Origin: Pseudomonadota bacterium
GTDB lineage: Bacteria > Pseudomonadota > Alphaproteobacteria > Sphingomonadales > Sphingomonadaceae
Length of the DNA: 15,232 nucleotides
Reading direction: 5' to 3'
NCBI GenBank assembly: GCA_023390675.1
Contig: JAEWCK010000031.1
Coordinates: forward strand, 1-15,232
The notes below the pieces were generated by a model. That model was not told the DNA's origin and did no database searches. It saw only the letters and a list, made by a program, of their open reading frames with translations. Below, piece after piece: positions 14,268 through 15,232 of the stretch. Position 1 is the first letter of the stretch. Each line of letters opens with the position of its first letter. The translations under genes were made by a program, and so were the position numbers.

Positions 14268-15232
14268 ATGACCGAATACAAGTCCGATCTGCTCCGCCTG
14301 CTCTCCGAGCGCGGCTATATCCACCAGGTGACCGACGCCGAGGGCCTCGATGCGCTCGCCTCGAAGCAGATCGTGCCAGCCTATATCGGCTTCGACCCCA
14401 CCGCGCCCTCGCTCCATGTCGGCAGCCTCGTCCAGATCATGCTGCTCCGCCGGCTCCAGCAGACCGGGCACAAGCCGATCGTGCTGATGGGCGGCGGCAC
14501 CGGCAAGGTCGGCGATCCCTCGTTCAAGGATGAGGCGCGCAAGCTGATGACCGAGGACACGATCAAGGCGAACATCGCCTCGATCAAGACGGTGTTCGAG
14601 CCCTTCCTGACCTTCGGCGACGGCCCCACCGACGCAGTGATGGTCGACAACGCCGATTGGCTCGACGCGCTCGAATATCTCCCGTTCCTGCGGGACTATG
14701 GCCAGCATTTCTCGGTCAACCGGATGCTGAGCTTCGACTCGGTCAAGCTCCGGCTCGATCGCGAGCAATCGCTGAGCTTCCTCGAATTCAACTACATGAT
14801 CCTCCAGGCCTATGACTTCCTCGAGCTCTCGCGCCGCTTCGGCTGCCGCGTCCAGCTCGGCGGGTCGGATCAGTGGGGCAACATCGTCAACGGCATCGAG
14901 CTGTCGCGCCGCGTCGACGGGACGGAGGTCTATGGCGTCACGACGCCGCTGATCACCACCGCCGATGGCGGCAAGATGGGCAAGACCATGTCGGGCGCGG
15001 TGTGGCTCAACCCCGATCAGCTCTCGCACTTCGATTACTGGCAGTTCTGGCGCAACACAGACGACCGCGATGTCGGCAAATTCCTCCGCCTGTTCACCGA
15101 CGTCCCGCTCGACGAGATCGCCCGCTTGGAGAAGCTCGTAGGCGCCGGAATCATCGAGGCCAAGAAGATCCTCGCCAACGAAGCCACCGCCTTGTGCCGC
15201 GGTCGCGCGGCGGCAGACGAGGCCGCCGAGAC
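14268..15232 (+). CDS. tyrS: Tyrosyl-tRNA synthetase, 3'-truncated by the window edge
   Basis: This enzyme charges tRNA(Tyr) with tyrosine (class I synthetase). The frame is open from the ATG at 14268 to the end of the window, giving 321 codons; the C-terminal S4-like RNA-binding part is missing. The HIGH-type signature is HVGS at residues 50-53 within FDPTAPSLHVGSL, the tyrosine/tRNA-binding block LGGSDQWGNI lies near residue 203, and the KMSKS loop is the variant KMGKT at residues 236-240, as is usual in alphaproteobacterial TyrRS. No in-frame upstream start was found and no good Shine-Dalgarno sequence precedes the ATG, so translation may depend on the short upstream frame or be weakly initiated. 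The family assignment is secure. Confidence 0.96.
   Translation, partial: MTEYKSDLLRLLSERGYIHQVTDAEGLDALASKQIVPAYIGFDPTAPSLHVGSLVQIMLLRRLQQTGHKPIVLMGGGTGKVGDPSFKDEARKLMTEDTIKANIASIKTVFEPFLTFGDGPTDAVMVDNADWLDALEYLPFLRDYGQHFSVNRMLSFDSVKLRLDREQSLSFLEFNYMILQAYDFLELSRRFGCRVQLGGSDQWGNIVNGIELSRRVDGTEVYGVTTPLITTADGGKMGKTMSGAVWLNPDQLSHFDYWQFWRNTDDRDVGKFLRLFTDVPLDEIARLEKLVGAGIIEAKKILANEATALCRGRAAADEAAE

Noticed and set aside
13923..15029. A 368-codon open frame on the minus strand
   Set aside because: It is antisense to tyrS and continues out of frame into the RTX N-terminus; tyrS has unambiguous signatures.

Overview
The window looks like a chromosomal segment of a GC-rich alphaproteobacterium, most likely a sphingomonad (Sphingomonadaceae). 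This is inferred from strong G/C third-position bias, a glutamyl-tRNA synthetase gene directly followed by a type II citrate synthase, a DUF2336 protein coupled to a soluble PAS-type histidine kinase, and an RTX protein with sphingomonad-style intercalated repeats. No tRNA, rRNA, insertion sequence or CRISPR array was seen.

Layout. Plus strand, 1-4201: the 3' part of gltX, gltA, a 79-aa two-helix membrane protein, an exported BNR/Asp-box sialidase-like protein whose TTG start overlaps the preceding stop, and a small exported Arg/Tyr/His-rich protein. A textbook GC hairpin terminator follows at 4221-4251. Minus strand, 14143 down to 4288: a tightly packed run of genes. In transcription order these are a large cysteine-free RTX protein broken by a one-base frameshift near 13533, a DOMON-like protein, a DUF1343/NamZ-type protein, a membrane protein resembling a nucleotidyltransferase fused to a CDP-alcohol phosphatidyltransferase, a DUF2336 helical protein, a PAS histidine kinase, and a small polytopic membrane protein. 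Plus strand again from 14268: tyrS, running off the right edge.

How the genes may work together. gltX, gltA and tyrS are housekeeping genes. The minus-strand run has three four-base start/stop overlaps (RTX-DOMON, DOMON-NamZ, DUF2336-kinase) and otherwise gaps of about 36-50 bases, so it is probably one or a few transcripts. Several of its enzyme-like products appear to lack key catalytic residues. The kinase has Arg where the phospho-accepting His should be. The nucleotidyltransferase/CDP-alcohol transferase-like protein lacks both active-site signatures. The NamZ-like protein carries Gln in a motif I recall as containing Glu. Whether the cluster is a regulatory or sensory module built from degenerate enzymes is the most interesting question here, but this is inference from sequence reading alone.

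Limits: all domain calls come from reading motifs by eye. No database search, profile search or structure prediction was run.
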